This document shows, one piece after another, positions 17,670 through 26,137 of a DNA stretch of 64,000 nt (the stretch's first letter is position 1; the number at the start of each line of letters is the position of its first letter). The translations under genes and the position numbers were made by a program. The notes beneath the pieces were generated by a model. That model had not been told where the DNA came from. It worked only from the letters and a program-made list of their open reading frames with translations, and made no database searches. Source of the DNA: Flavobacterium sp. HJ-32-4 (GTDB taxonomy: Bacteria; Bacteroidota; Bacteroidia; Flavobacteriales; Flavobacteriaceae); contig NZ_CP092832.1 in the NCBI RefSeq assembly GCF_022532105.1, positions 2,509,001 to 2,573,000 of the forward strand. The letters run 5' to 3'.

Positions 17670-19826
17670 TTACCCTACGAATTCCAGGGTATCAAGACTC
17701 ACGGTCGACGTGAAAATACCATAGTTGACCACCGCTTTGTTCTTCTCGATTTTGTCGATGGTGCCAATGGAACGCCCGTCCTGCATGCGCACACGGTCGC
17801 CGACTTTCAAAATGGGCTTCGGCTTTGCGGCCGGTTGCGCTTTCTGTTTCTTTTCTTTCTTTTCTTTGCGGATTTCTTCGACCTTGACCTCGACTTCTTT
17901 TATGATCTGTTTCTGTACAGCTTCTTTCTCTTTCTTCTCCTTTGGCGCCACTTTCTTCCGCTTTGAACTTTCGATTTCCAGTAGCTTCAGGAACTCGCCA
18001 ATCGCTTCCTTGCGGTTTTTGTTGTCGGTATAACGGTCGGTGATCTCGTCGATTTTCTGTCCGAGGTAAATGCGCTTTTGGTTGGCATCGTAAAGCTCCT
18101 GATAGTTTTCAAGTTTCTGCTTGATACGCTCGTTGATGTCTTGCATGCGGCGACTTTCCTCGCGTGCCTTTATTTCTTCTTCTTTAAGCGTCTGCGAGGT
18201 TTTCTCAAGTTTGGAGCGTTCTTTCTGTAGTGTCGCAATGGTCTTGTCAAACCGAACCTTACCGGTTTCAATCTTCTTTTTCGCCCGGTTGATGAGTCCG
18301 AACGGAATACCGTTCTTCTGTGCTACTTCAAACGTGAAGGAACTACCCGCCTGGCCCAACACGAGCTTGAACATCGGCTCTAACGACTTTTCATCGAAAA
18401 GCATGTTGGCGTTGACGGCATTCGGAAGCTCGTTCGCCAGCATTTTCAGATTGGAGTAGTGGGTCGTAATGATACCGAAAGCTCCTCGATGGTAAAACTC
18501 CTCAAGAAAAATCTCCGCCAAGGCACCGCCCAACTCAGGATCGGAACCCGTTCCGAACTCGTCGATCAGGAACAGTGTATTGGCGTTGCACTTCTTGAGG
18601 AAGTAGTTCATGTTTTTGAGTCGGTAACTGTAGGTACTCAAATGATTTTCAATAGATTGATTATCACCAATATCTGTCAGGATGCGGTCGAAAAGGAAGG
18701 TGGAACTCCGCTCGTGTACAGGAATCAGCATCCCCGATTGCAGCATGAGTTGCAGCAACCCCACCGTTTTTAAGGCTATGGTCTTTCCGCCCGCGTTCGG
18801 CCCGGAAATGACGATGATTCGCCGGTCGTCGGTCAGTTCGAGTGTTTGCGGATAGGTAGGTTGGTTCTTGGCCGCGTTGGTTTGGTAGAGGATGGGATGG
18901 AAGGCTTCCCGCAGGAACACGCGACGCTCATTATTCAATTCTGGAAGCAAACCGTTGATACGACGGGCATATTTCGCCTTGGCGGCGACGACGTCGATAT
19001 CGGATAGAAATTGTTGGTAATCCGACAGCAGTGGTGCAAACGGCCGGATGCGGTTGGCCAACGCCTTCAATATCCGCGTCACTTCTTCCTGCTCTTCGAA
19101 CTCAAGGTTGGCCAGTTCGCGCGACAGGCGCAGGGTGGCTTCCGGCTCGATGAACGCGATACTACCGGTTTTGGAGGTGCCCATTACCGAGCCTTTTACT
19201 TTGCGTCGGTACATGGATAAAACGGCCAAAACGCGCCGGTTCTGTACGAAACTCTCTTTGATTTCATCGAGATAGCCGAGGCCGTTGTATTGCGCTAGCG
19301 CTACCGCGAAACTTTGGTTGACTTTGCTGCGTACCTGGTTCATCTGGCGGCGCAGGTCGATCAGCACGGGCGACGCGTCGTCGCGCACTTCTCCGTATTT
19401 GTCGAGTACGGCTTCGATGAACTTTGAAATGTCTTTATTGAATTCGACCTGTTCGCCCCGTTTCGCCAGCTCCGGGTAGTAATCGCTGAATTTCTTGAGG
19501 AATTGCAGCATCTGGAGCGTCGTTTCCGACAACGCCAGTATTTTTCGGAAGCTACCCGTCTCGAGGAAACTGTTTTCAATGGCCAGGAATTTCAGTTCAT
19601 GGTCGATCGATTCGAAGCCGTGGTTAGGGAGCGCATTGTTGTTTTGGAACGACGACACATACTCCGACGTTTGGCGGAGCGCGGCCATCAGTACCTCCCG
19701 ATTCGCGATAGGTGCAATGGCCAGCGCCTTTTCACGTCCGAGGTCGGTGTTGCAATGGTTCGCGACGGTTTCCAAAACGGTCGGGAATTGCAGGTCTTGT
19801 AGGGTTTTTTCGGTGATTCCGAGCAT
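17670..19826 (-). CDS. mutS2: MutS2-type ATPase without Smr nuclease domain
   Basis: 718 residues. The MutS core lies at about 1-330, the Walker A motif GPNAGGKT at 342-349, and the Walker B/signature LFLIDEFGTGSDPELGGALAEI with ITTHYSNLK follows. After the ATPase come a long charged coiled coil (about 520-690, Lys/Glu-rich) and a small beta domain (LKVGDRVRMQDGRSIGTIDKI). Classical MutS2 ends in a Smr endonuclease domain; none is present, as in other Flavobacteriia (from memory). Members bind branched DNA or act in ribosome rescue rather than in mismatch repair, so the role here is open. The ung gene is transcribed divergently. Confidence 0.88.
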   Translation of the reverse strand: MLGITEKTLQDLQFPTVLETVANHCNTDLGREKALAIAPIANREVLMAALRQTSEYVSSFQNNNALPNHGFESIDHELKFLAIENSFLETGSFRKILALSETTLQMLQFLKKFSDYYPELAKRGEQVEFNKDISKFIEAVLDKYGEVRDDASPVLIDLRRQMNQVRSKVNQSFAVALAQYNGLGYLDEIKESFVQNRRVLAVLSMYRRKVKGSVMGTSKTGSIAFIEPEATLRLSRELANLEFEEQEEVTRILKALANRIRPFAPLLSDYQQFLSDIDVVAAKAKYARRINGLLPELNNERRVFLREAFHPILYQTNAAKNQPTYPQTLELTDDRRIIVISGPNAGGKTIALKTVGLLQLMLQSGMLIPVHERSSTFLFDRILTDIGDNQSIENHLSTYSYRLKNMNYFLKKCNANTLFLIDEFGTGSDPELGGALAEIFLEEFYHRGAFGIITTHYSNLKMLANELPNAVNANMLFDEKSLEPMFKLVLGQAGSSFTFEVAQKNGIPFGLINRAKKKIETGKVRFDKTIATLQKERSKLEKTSQTLKEEEIKAREESRRMQDINERIKQKLENYQELYDANQKRIYLGQKIDEITDRYTDNKNRKEAIGEFLKLLEIESSKRKKVAPKEKKEKEAVQKQIIKEVEVKVEEIRKEKKEKKQKAQPAAKPKPILKVGDRVRMQDGRSIGTIDKIEKNKAVVNYGIFTSTVSLDTLEFVG

Positions 19827-19880
19827 TCTTTCTCTATAGCATGGTAGCTTACAAATTTACGCAAAAACCCCGGACGCCCA

Positions 19881-19911
19881 TTGCGTCGCCCTCGCCACAG
19901 ACGTATCTTTG
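19881..19911 (+). promoter_or_regulatory. Bacteroidota-type promoter of ung
   Basis: TTGC at 19881 and TATCTTTG at 19904-19911 are a near-perfect -33/-7 pair about 20 bp apart. The ung ATG at 19926 follows after 14 bp, giving a leader of about ten bases, and this supports 19926 over the upstream in-frame start. Confidence 0.65.
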
Positions 19912-19925
19912 GGCAAAAAAGAAGA

Positions 19926-20591
19926 ATGGGCGCACCGCTGCACAAATCATGGACGGAAGTTGTGGGAAATGAGTTCTCTAAACCCTACTTCCAGGCCTTG
20001 ATGGCCTTTGTAAAAGAGGAGTATGACACGCAGGTGGTGTATCCGCCCAAACCCCTGATTTTTGCCGCGTTCAACCGCACGCCGTTCGAGAACGTGAAAG
20101 TAGTGGTGATCGGGCAGGATCCGTATCATGGCCGCGGACAGGCGCACGGTTTGTCGTTTTCGGTTTGTGAAGGCGTGCCGTTTCCGCCGTCGTTGCGGAA
20201 CATTTTGGCAGAGATCCAGCAGGATGTGGGGAAACCGCTGCCCTCAAATGGCGACCTGAGCCGTTGGGCCGACCAGGGCGTGTTGATGCTCAATGCAGTA
20301 CTGACCGTGCGGGAAGGGCTGCCGGCCAGTCACCAGAAAAAAGGATGGGAACAGTTTACGGACGCTGTCATCCAGACGATTTCCGACCGGAAGGAGCATG
20401 TGGTCTTTTTGCTGTGGGGTTCGTATGCCCAGCAGAAAGGTAAAAATATTGATGTCACGAAGCATTTGGTACTCAAGTGCGGACATCCGTCGCCGATGAG
20501 CGCCAACCAGGGATTGTGGTTCGGCAACCGGCATTTCAGCAAAACCAATGTGTATTTGGAATCAAAGGGAAAAACCGCTATCGACTGGTAG
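19926..20591 (+). CDS. ung: Uracil-DNA glycosylase
   Basis: 221 residues from ATG 19926; the frame opens 45 bp earlier, but that would lie upstream of the promoter box. Family 1 UDG motifs are complete: water-activating GQDPYH (63-68, D65), FPPSLRNI, LLNxxLTV-like MLNAVLTVREGLPASH, and the minor-groove loop HPSPMSA (187-193). The enzyme removes uracil from DNA to start base-excision repair. It is monocistronic and divergent from mutS2; a structured RNA-like element follows its stop codon. Confidence 0.97.
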   Translation: MGAPLHKSWTEVVGNEFSKPYFQALMAFVKEEYDTQVVYPPKPLIFAAFNRTPFENVKVVVIGQDPYHGRGQAHGLSFSVCEGVPFPPSLRNILAEIQQDVGKPLPSNGDLSRWADQGVLMLNAVLTVREGLPASHQKKGWEQFTDAVIQTISDRKEHVVFLLWGSYAQQKGKNIDVTKHLVLKCGHPSPMSANQGLWFGNRHFSKTNVYLESKGKTAIDW

Positions 20592-20650
20592 TGTTCCCAA
20601 CAGCCGTCGCCCATAGTCTGTAGCGGGAACCTACGCACCCGGCGTGCGCC

Positions 20651-20771
20651 AGGGATAGGAGCGACAGCCTTTTTGCCTTACGCGGGAAAGGAAGATAATA
20701 CGCATTGTCTAGCGTAAAGGTTGTGGGAATGTATCCGGCAAAAAGCTAAAGCGGATAGCCCGGCCCCGCGC
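20651..20771 (+). ncRNA. Structured intergenic element, possibly a Flavo-1-like RNA
   Basis: The gap between ung and the convergent transglutaminase gene folds well on the plus strand. GCCTTTTTGCC (about 20667-20677) pairs with GGCAAAAAGC (about 20738-20747), and an inner stem pairs TTACGC with GCGTAA. The flanks GATAGGAGCGACAGCC and GCGGATAGCCCGGCCC resemble a motif I remember from many flavobacterial intergenic regions, possibly the Rfam Flavo-1 RNA. The pairing is seen directly; the family name is a recollection that a covariance model should confirm. Confidence 0.5.
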
Positions 20772-20806
20772 GGTGGGTGATGCGGTGGCAGGGGAGGCGC
20801 CCCACC

Positions 20807-21757
20807 TTAATAGAGCGTCAATGCCCCAAGGATTTCTTCTGACATGAACGGCCCGCCCGGATAGCGCGCGGTGTAGTCGAGGTTGAGCCAGACCTGACCG
20901 CGTTCGTCGATGTGGTAATGCAGTTTGTCTTTTCCGATTTCTTTTTTGAACAGCACTTCTTTGATGAGGAAGTTGGCGTTGTCGAGGTTGTGCAGGTTGC
21001 CGATCAGCATTTCGGGGTAGATGTGGTCGCTGGTGCTGATGAGGCGCGGTGTGCCTCCGATGGCGGCGATGCAAGCGGCCATGAAAACCGCGTGGTCGTC
21101 GCAGTCGCCGGAAAAATGTTCGACCGTTTCGCTGGCGTCGGCGATGTATTCGTGTGAGCGCGGGTCGTTGACGTAATGCCAGCGGTCGCGGACTTCCTTA
21201 AAAATAGAGAAGCACTGGATCATGCGGCGGTAGTCGCCATAGCCTTTCATTTCAGAGAAGTTCCTGGTGGCGGCGGTCACGGCGAAGTTCCGCACTTTGG
21301 GATCGTCGTAGTCGATGGCGGCGATGATCTTCGATTTGTTGGGAAAGGGGAGGAGCTTGGCCAGCACGACATCCTGTGGGTACGGGTCGTCGGCCATGGT
21401 GTAGATCATCGAACGGTAGTCTTCGGCCACGCTGGAGAAGCCGTAGTCGCTGAAGAGCGTGCCGTAGAGCAGCGCGATGGCATAGAGGATGAGGCAGACG
21501 ATGATGATGCGCCGGAGCAACCGCAGTAGGAAGATAATGGCGGCGGCGATGCCGAGAAACAGGAAAATCCGGTCGATGTGGTAGTCCCAACCCGGATCGA
21601 TGAACGCCTGGTGCGCGATCAGGAACACCGGGATGGCGATCAGGATTCCCATTAGGGCAATGATAATCATGTCCCAGGGCGATTTGATCCTGAGGCGTTC
21701 ACGCCATTTCCGTGACGTGGCCGGAAGGGTTTTTATTCGCTGCCAAAACGTGGACAT
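20807..21757 (-). CDS. Membrane-anchored transglutaminase-like protein
   Basis: 316 residues. Two to three membrane segments occupy residues about 30-100 (IIIALMGILIAIPVFLIA, IFLFLGIAAAIIFLLRLL, IIIVCLILYAIALLYG). The C-terminal half is a transglutaminase-like fold with catalytic Cys in HFSGDCDDHAVFMAAC, followed by His and Asp candidates (LHYHIDERGQVWLNLDYTA). Such proteins may act as cysteine peptidases or crosslinkers at the envelope; the substrate is unknown. It is followed on the chromosome by the structured element and is the last gene of a minus-strand run whose first gene is the nucleoside phosphorylase. No gap separates it from the next gene upstream (21758). Confidence 0.82.
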   Translation of the reverse strand: MSTFWQRIKTLPATSRKWRERLRIKSPWDMIIIALMGILIAIPVFLIAHQAFIDPGWDYHIDRIFLFLGIAAAIIFLLRLLRRIIIVCLILYAIALLYGTLFSDYGFSSVAEDYRSMIYTMADDPYPQDVVLAKLLPFPNKSKIIAAIDYDDPKVRNFAVTAATRNFSEMKGYGDYRRMIQCFSIFKEVRDRWHYVNDPRSHEYIADASETVEHFSGDCDDHAVFMAACIAAIGGTPRLISTSDHIYPEMLIGNLHNLDNANFLIKEVLFKKEIGKDKLHYHIDERGQVWLNLDYTARYPGGPFMSEEILGALTLY

Positions 21758-22606
21758 TCAGGGCCAAGCTATTTTCGTAAAGGTACCCAATTCAGGGACG
21801 ACCGAAAGTTTCCACAATTTAATTTGGACATTGTTTAACATTTCCTCGGTAAAGGGCTTCTGCGACCATTGGGTGAGGGAGAGCCATTCGCGGATATCGT
21901 CGATTTTCTGGTGGAAGCGCTGGGCGACAAGTTCGTCCACGCCGGGGATTTCCTTGAAGGTTTTGGTAACGTCGTTGATGGTGGCGAGCAGCGTGCGGAT
22001 GGCATCCGGATCGTTTTCAAGGCATTCCTCGCGCACAGCGATGACAAAGCAGGGCCACGGTGTCGGACAATCGCCGAGGCGACGGAAGGTGCCGTTGTCG
22101 ACCAGCGGTTTGGTCATGAAGCGTTCCCACATAAAATAGTCGGCGCGACCGTCTTTGAGGGCTTCTACGGCCCCGTCGATGGTATGGACGGTTTCGAAGG
22201 TCAGCGATTCGGGGTCCCAGCCGCGTTGGTCGGCGTTGACATAGGCCATGAGTTGGGAACCCGATCCGGGGCGGCTGATCGCGGCTTTTTTGCCTTCGAG
22301 TTGGGTGATGCACTGGAAATCGGAACTGTAGGCGACGTGTATACCCCAAATGAGCGGCGACTGCACGTAGATCTGTACGATGCGGGAGGGATTGCCGGCG
22401 ATGATGTCTTTGATGATACCTTCGGTGAGGATGACGGCCACGTCGGTGTCGCCATCACGCAGCATCTGGCACATTTTTCCGGTTCCTTCCGGCACGTCGG
22501 TCCATTGCAGGTCGAGGCCTTTGGCGGCGAAACGTCCTTCTGAAATGGCTTTATACCACGGGAAGTTGAAGTGTTCAGGAACGCCGGCTATCTTGATCGT
22601 TTTCAT
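21758..22606 (-). CDS. Periplasmic-binding-protein-like domain protein without signal peptide
   Basis: 282 residues from ATG 22606, chosen because it overlaps the stop of the GNAT gene (ATGA). The fold is that of type 2 periplasmic binding proteins (NMT1/THI5, SsuA-like): KIAGVPEHFNFPWYKAISEG, LQWTDVPEGTGKMCQMLRDG, DVAVILTEGIIKDIIAG, ISRPGSGSQLMAY and VHTIDGAVEALKDGRADYF. There is no signal peptide or lipobox, so it should be cytoplasmic, and no ABC permease or ATPase is nearby. A ligand-binding or enzymatic role is likelier than transport. Function unknown. Confidence 0.75.
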   Translation of the reverse strand: MKTIKIAGVPEHFNFPWYKAISEGRFAAKGLDLQWTDVPEGTGKMCQMLRDGDTDVAVILTEGIIKDIIAGNPSRIVQIYVQSPLIWGIHVAYSSDFQCITQLEGKKAAISRPGSGSQLMAYVNADQRGWDPESLTFETVHTIDGAVEALKDGRADYFMWERFMTKPLVDNGTFRRLGDCPTPWPCFVIAVREECLENDPDAIRTLLATINDVTKTFKEIPGVDELVAQRFHQKIDDIREWLSLTQWSQKPFTEEMLNNVQIKLWKLSVVPELGTFTKIAWP

Positions 22607-23130
22607 AGGTAGGGGTTGTTTAAACGGTACCAATTGCACGGAAGTCCGTCATGTTCGTACTGCCCGTCCTGCACCATCCCGAGTTTCTTGAGGATGGTAT
22701 TGGAACCGATGTTGTCGACATGGGCGGAGGCGAATAAGGCAGGGATTTTCATCACCGAAAAAGCATGATCGCGCCAGGCGAGGGCCGCTTCGGAGGCATA
22801 GCCTTTTCCCCAGTGTGCTTCCTGCAAACGGTATCCGATATCGTAGTAGTCGACGTGATTGTTTTCGGGCTCGGTAACGAATTTGAGTCCGGCCCAACCG
22901 ATGAAGGTGTTGCTCTCCTTTAACAAAACAGCAAACCGCCCGATGCCGTGTGCGGCGTATTGACGTTGGACCGAGGCGATAACCTCCTTGCACTGCGCCG
23001 GCGATGTAACCGGCTGGTTCCCTAAGTAGCGGTGTACGTTCGGGTTGCGGTCGAGTTCGAACAAGCCTTCGGCATCCGCTGCCTCGAAGGGGCGCATGTA
23101 CAGTCGGTCGGTTTCGAGCAGGCGGTCCAT
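22603..23130 (-). CDS. GNAT-family N-acetyltransferase (RimJ/RimL type)
   Basis: 175 residues. The start is typical of RimJ/RimL-like enzymes (LLETDRLYMRPFEAADAEGLFEL). The acetyl-CoA loop is in RLQEAHWGKGYASEAALAW, followed by ASAHVDNIGSNTILKKLGM. These enzymes acetylate amino groups of proteins or small molecules; the substrate cannot be told. It overlaps the phosphorylase stop upstream (TAATG) and the binding-protein-like gene downstream (ATGA), so all three are translationally coupled. Confidence 0.9.
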   Translation of the reverse strand: MDRLLETDRLYMRPFEAADAEGLFELDRNPNVHRYLGNQPVTSPAQCKEVIASVQRQYAAHGIGRFAVLLKESNTFIGWAGLKFVTEPENNHVDYYDIGYRLQEAHWGKGYASEAALAWRDHAFSVMKIPALFASAHVDNIGSNTILKKLGMVQDGQYEHDGLPCNWYRLNNPYL

Positions 23131-23999
23131 TAGCGTTCGGCCAGTTTGTTTAAGGTATACGCGATCAATTCTGCCACCGCTTTCTCCGGGTTCTCGCTAA
23201 ACGTGCCCAAGGCGCGATTGGCGATGATGGCGTTCAACGACAGGGCGTTGTGGCCCAGAAGTGCGGAAAGTCCGTAAATGGCTGCCGTTTCCATCTCCAG
23301 GTTCGTAATCTTCACGCCTTCGAATTCGAAGTTGTCCATTTTGCCATTGAGTGCCGGATCCTGGACGGCGAGGCGCAGCACGCGGCCCTGCGGGCCGTAG
23401 AAGCCGCCGGCGGTGGCGGTGATGCCTTCGTGCATGCGTGGGCCTTTGATACGGTTGGCGAGGGCGTCGCTGCAACGGGTCACGTACGGACGTCCCTTCT
23501 CGGCCGACCATTGGGTGTGTTGGATGAAGGCATCTTCTATTTCGCGAATAGAGACCGACGCCGCATCGTAGGAGCGGAGCATGTTATCGGTTCCCAATCC
23601 GAAGCGCGACATCACGAAGCTTTCGGTGGGGATGTCGGCCTGGAGGGAGCCTGAGGTGCCGATACGGATGATGTTGAGTGACGTCAGGTGCTCTTTTGGC
23701 TGGCGGGTTTCGAGGTCGATGTTGACCAGGGCGTCGAGTTCGTTGAGGACGATGTCGATGTTGTCGGGCCCGATGCCGGTGGAAAGTACCGACATCCGCT
23801 TGCCTTTATACGTACCGGTTTGGGTCTTGAACTCGCGTTTTTGGGTGGAGTATTCGATGGTATCGAAAAACTGGGTGATTTTCTCTACCCGTGCCTGGTC
23901 GCCAACGAAGATGATGTCGTGGGCGATGTGTTCGGGGCGAAGGTTCAGGTGGTAGACGGAACCGTCGGGGTTGAGTATGAGTTCGGAGTTTTGAATCAT
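23130..23999 (-). CDS. Nucleoside phosphorylase (uridine phosphorylase type)
   Basis: 289 residues of the PNP/UDP family: LRPEHIAHDIIFVGDQARVEKI at the N-terminus, LSTGIGPDNIDIVLNELDAL in the phosphate-binding part, IIRIGTSGSLQADIP, and NLEMETAAIYGLSALLGH, which holds the E-M-E ribose-binding motif. The enzyme splits a nucleoside with phosphate into a base and ribose 1-phosphate in nucleotide salvage. Uridine is the best guess from the overall look; purine nucleosides are possible. It is the first gene of a coupled run of three, with the transglutaminase-like gene directly behind. Confidence 0.88.
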   Translation of the reverse strand: MIQNSELILNPDGSVYHLNLRPEHIAHDIIFVGDQARVEKITQFFDTIEYSTQKREFKTQTGTYKGKRMSVLSTGIGPDNIDIVLNELDALVNIDLETRQPKEHLTSLNIIRIGTSGSLQADIPTESFVMSRFGLGTDNMLRSYDAASVSIREIEDAFIQHTQWSAEKGRPYVTRCSDALANRIKGPRMHEGITATAGGFYGPQGRVLRLAVQDPALNGKMDNFEFEGVKITNLEMETAAIYGLSALLGHNALSLNAIIANRALGTFSENPEKAVAELIAYTLNKLAER

Positions 24000-24002
24000 T
24001 TG

Positions 24003-24097
24003 GTTGAGGGTTGATAGTTGATAGTTCAGGGTTCAGGGTTGATAGTTCAGGGTTGAAAGTTGATAGTTGAGGGTTGATGGTTTATGGTTGATCGTAT
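24003..24097. repeat. Degenerate word repeat (GTTGATAGTT / CAGGGTT)
   Basis: The spacer upstream of the phosphorylase gene is built from imperfect copies of GTTGATAGTT and GTTCAGG, and it is followed at about 24130-24160 by CCCAAAA repeats. It codes for nothing. Similar short-word spacers occur elsewhere in this window with other words. Confidence 0.75.
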
Positions 24098-24164
24098 AAG
24101 GATCGAAGTGAGCTTAGGAGTTATTCTTCACCCAAAACCCAAAACCCAAAACTCAAAACCCCTT

Positions 24165-24494
24165 CTATCCTCCCACGCGTTTTACCTTAAATCCTTTTTC
24201 TTTTAAAAGCGCCATGATCTTGTCGCGGTAATCGCCCTGGAGGATGATCGCGCCGTCTTTGAAGCTACCGCCGACGGAGAGCCGGGTCTTGAGTTCTTTT
24301 GCCAGGAGTTTGAAGTCGTCGTCGCTGCCTTCATAGCCTTCGATGATGGTGGTGGGTTTTCCGTTCCGCCGCTCGTATTTGCAGATCATTGGTGCTGACT
24401 GGACGAAGAGTTCGTGCGGTGTTTCTTCGGGTTGTTCTTCCGGTAACGGCTGGTGGTCAGGGAAGAGTTTCTTGAGTTGTTCGTGTAAGTCCAT
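24165..24494 (-). CDS. SUI1/eIF1-family translation factor (YciH-like)
   Basis: 109 residues from ATG 24494; longer in-frame starts run into the neighbouring oxygenase gene and are rejected. The C-terminal 75 residues are a SUI1 domain: ICKYERRNGKPTTIIEGYEG, LLAKELKTRLSVGGSFKDG, and IILQGDYRDKIMALLKEKGF, ending KVKRVGG. Bacterial YciH/eIF1-like proteins bind the small ribosomal subunit and influence start-site fidelity. It lies downstream of the 2-oxoglutarate oxygenase gene on the same strand with a gap of about 90 bp. Confidence 0.92.
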   Translation of the reverse strand: MDLHEQLKKLFPDHQPLPEEQPEETPHELFVQSAPMICKYERRNGKPTTIIEGYEGSDDDFKLLAKELKTRLSVGGSFKDGAIILQGDYRDKIMALLKEKGFKVKRVGG

Positions 24495-24583
24495 ACCTGA
24501 AAATGGGTGCAAACCCCAAGGGATGAAAAAATCAAAAGACACCGGTTGCCCAATGTCTTTTGACGGTCGATTAGACAATGTTA

Positions 24584-25534
24584 TTATTTCTTGATCAGTC
24601 CAAGATCGACGAGACGCTCGTGCAGGAAGTCGCCTGCGGTGATGTCGTCGTACAATTTCGGATGGTCGGCATCGATGCAATTTTCGAGGCAGTCGAGTTT
24701 CATTTCGCTGATTGGGTGCATGAAGAACGGGATCGAGTAGCGCGAGGTGCCCCACAGTTCACGTGGTGGGTTGACTACCTGGTGGATGGTCGACTTAAGT
24801 CGGTTGTTGCTGTGGCGCGACAACATATCGCCTACGTTGATGACGAGTTCGTCAGGCTGGGCAATGGCGTCGATCCATTCGCCGTCGTGGTTCTGCACCT
24901 GGAGGCCTTTTCCCTGCGCACCCATCAGCAGGGTGATCAGGTTGATATCGCCGTGGGCTGCGGCACGCACAGCATCTTTCGGCTCTTCTGTGATAGGCGG
25001 GTAGTGGATTGGGCGGAGGATGGAGTTCCCTTCCTGCACGTACTTGTCGAAATAGGTTTCTTCGAGTCCGAGGAAGAGGGCCAGGGCGCGCAACACATAA
25101 ATACCGGTTTTTTCCAGCATCTGGTAGGCGTCTTTGCCGACTTCATTAAAACGCGGAAGTTCTTTTACTTCTACATTTGCAGGATATTCATCATGGTATT
25201 TCGACCCGTCCTGCAGGTACTGCCCAAAGTGCCAGAATTCTTTAAGGTCGCCGGCGGAACGTCCTTTGGCGTGTTCTTTCCCGAACGACACGTAGCCGCG
25301 CTGGCCACCGATGCCGGGGATTTCGTACTGCGCTTTGACTTCGAGCGGAAGGGCGAAGAAATTACGGACTTCACTATAGAGTTCGTCCACGAGTTTGTCA
25401 TCAAGGAAGTGTCCCTTGAGTGCTACGAATCCGATGTCTTCGTAGGCTTTGCCGATTTCATTTACAAATTTTTGTTTACGTGCCGGGTCACCCGACAGGA
25501 AATCACGTAAGTCAACACTTGGTATGTTTTGCAT
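24584..25534 (-). CDS. 2-oxoglutarate/Fe(II)-dependent oxygenase (isopenicillin N synthase family)
   Basis: 316 residues from ATG 25534 (MQNIPSVDLRDFLSGD). The N-terminal DIOX_N part (PSVDLRDFL, YEDIGFVALKGH) and the C-terminal double-stranded helix are complete. Iron ligands are H194 and D196 (AAHGDINLITLL) and H251 (RLKSTIHQV); R265 and S267 (RYSIPF) should bind 2-oxoglutarate. All catalytic residues are intact, so the protein is probably active; the substrate is unknown. It is conserved in Flavobacteriia as a single gene (from memory). The repeat-rich accessory region begins just upstream of its start. Confidence 0.9.
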   Translation of the reverse strand: MQNIPSVDLRDFLSGDPARKQKFVNEIGKAYEDIGFVALKGHFLDDKLVDELYSEVRNFFALPLEVKAQYEIPGIGGQRGYVSFGKEHAKGRSAGDLKEFWHFGQYLQDGSKYHDEYPANVEVKELPRFNEVGKDAYQMLEKTGIYVLRALALFLGLEETYFDKYVQEGNSILRPIHYPPITEEPKDAVRAAAHGDINLITLLMGAQGKGLQVQNHDGEWIDAIAQPDELVINVGDMLSRHSNNRLKSTIHQVVNPPRELWGTSRYSIPFFMHPISEMKLDCLENCIDADHPKLYDDITAGDFLHERLVDLGLIKK

Positions 25535-25589
25535 ACAATTAGGATTGGTTACTAGCCGCATTCGACGCGGCCTTTACAAATGTAGTGAA

Positions 25590-25760
25590 ATTAGCGAATG
25601 TGTGAATTAGCGAATTAGCGAATGGAATTAGATAATTAGAAAATGAGATAATTAGAGAATGAGTGGGCAGTTGGCAGTCGCAGTGGGCAGTAGTCAGTAG
25701 TCAGTAGTCAGTAGTTGGTAGTCAGTAGTTGGTAGTCAGTAGTTGGTAGTCGGTGGTCGG
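25590..25760. repeat. Short-word arrays (GAATTAGC words, then AGTAGTC heptamers)
   Basis: From 25590 to 25662 the sequence repeats GAATTAGC and AATGAGATAATTAGA words. From 25669 to 25760 it changes to CAGTCGCAGT and AGTAGTC/AGTTGGT 7-bp words. The array ends in GGTCGGACGTTCTTTCTC, a boundary sequence that recurs beside other arrays at about 28236, 28796, 30360 and 30695. There is no gene here. Confidence 0.8.
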
Positions 25761-25848
25761 ACGTTCTTTCTCACCTGCTCAGGCGCTCAGGGACTAAGGT
25801 GCTCAGGGACCAAGTGCTCATCAACCTGCGCATTTCATTCCACCACTG

Positions 25849-26126
25849 TTGTCATGCCGAAGCAGGAGGGATCCCATTCAGTTGGCAGTAACAGTCGCAG
25901 TCGCAGTCTCAGAAGTGGGCAGTTGGCAGTCGCAGTAGGCAGTAATACCTTCTATTCAAGAACGCAAGAACATCACCACGCCACCATTGTCATCCCGACG
26001 TAGGAGGGATCCCATCCAGTGGGCAGTAGTTGGTGGTTGGTAGATGGACGTAACTTCTTAGTGGCAGTCGCAGTAGTTGGCAGTAATTCCGTCCATGCTA
26101 GAACGCACGAACATCACCACGCCTCG
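25849..26126. repeat. REP-like and longer dispersed duplications
   Basis: Two copies of a REP-like motif, TTGTCATGCCGAAGCAGGAG (25849) and TTGTCATCCCGACGTAGGAG (25987), are each followed by GGATCCCAT and CAGT words. A roughly 50-bp block beginning GGCAGTAAT and containing GAACATCACCACGCC occurs twice, at about 25938-25985 and 26079-26122. No open frame of note crosses the region. The whole stretch from 25535 to 26137 is gene-free. Confidence 0.75.
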
Positions 26127-26137
26127 TTTGTCCTACT

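Noticed and set aside
24130..24160. Telomere-like CCCAAAA repeats
   Set aside because: Only a few imperfect copies inside a gene-dense circular-type chromosome context; they look like another word spacer.
24578..25510. 310-residue plus-strand ORF
   Set aside because: It lies exactly opposite the 2-oxoglutarate oxygenase gene, whose catalytic residues are all intact; the plus-strand product has no recognisable motif.
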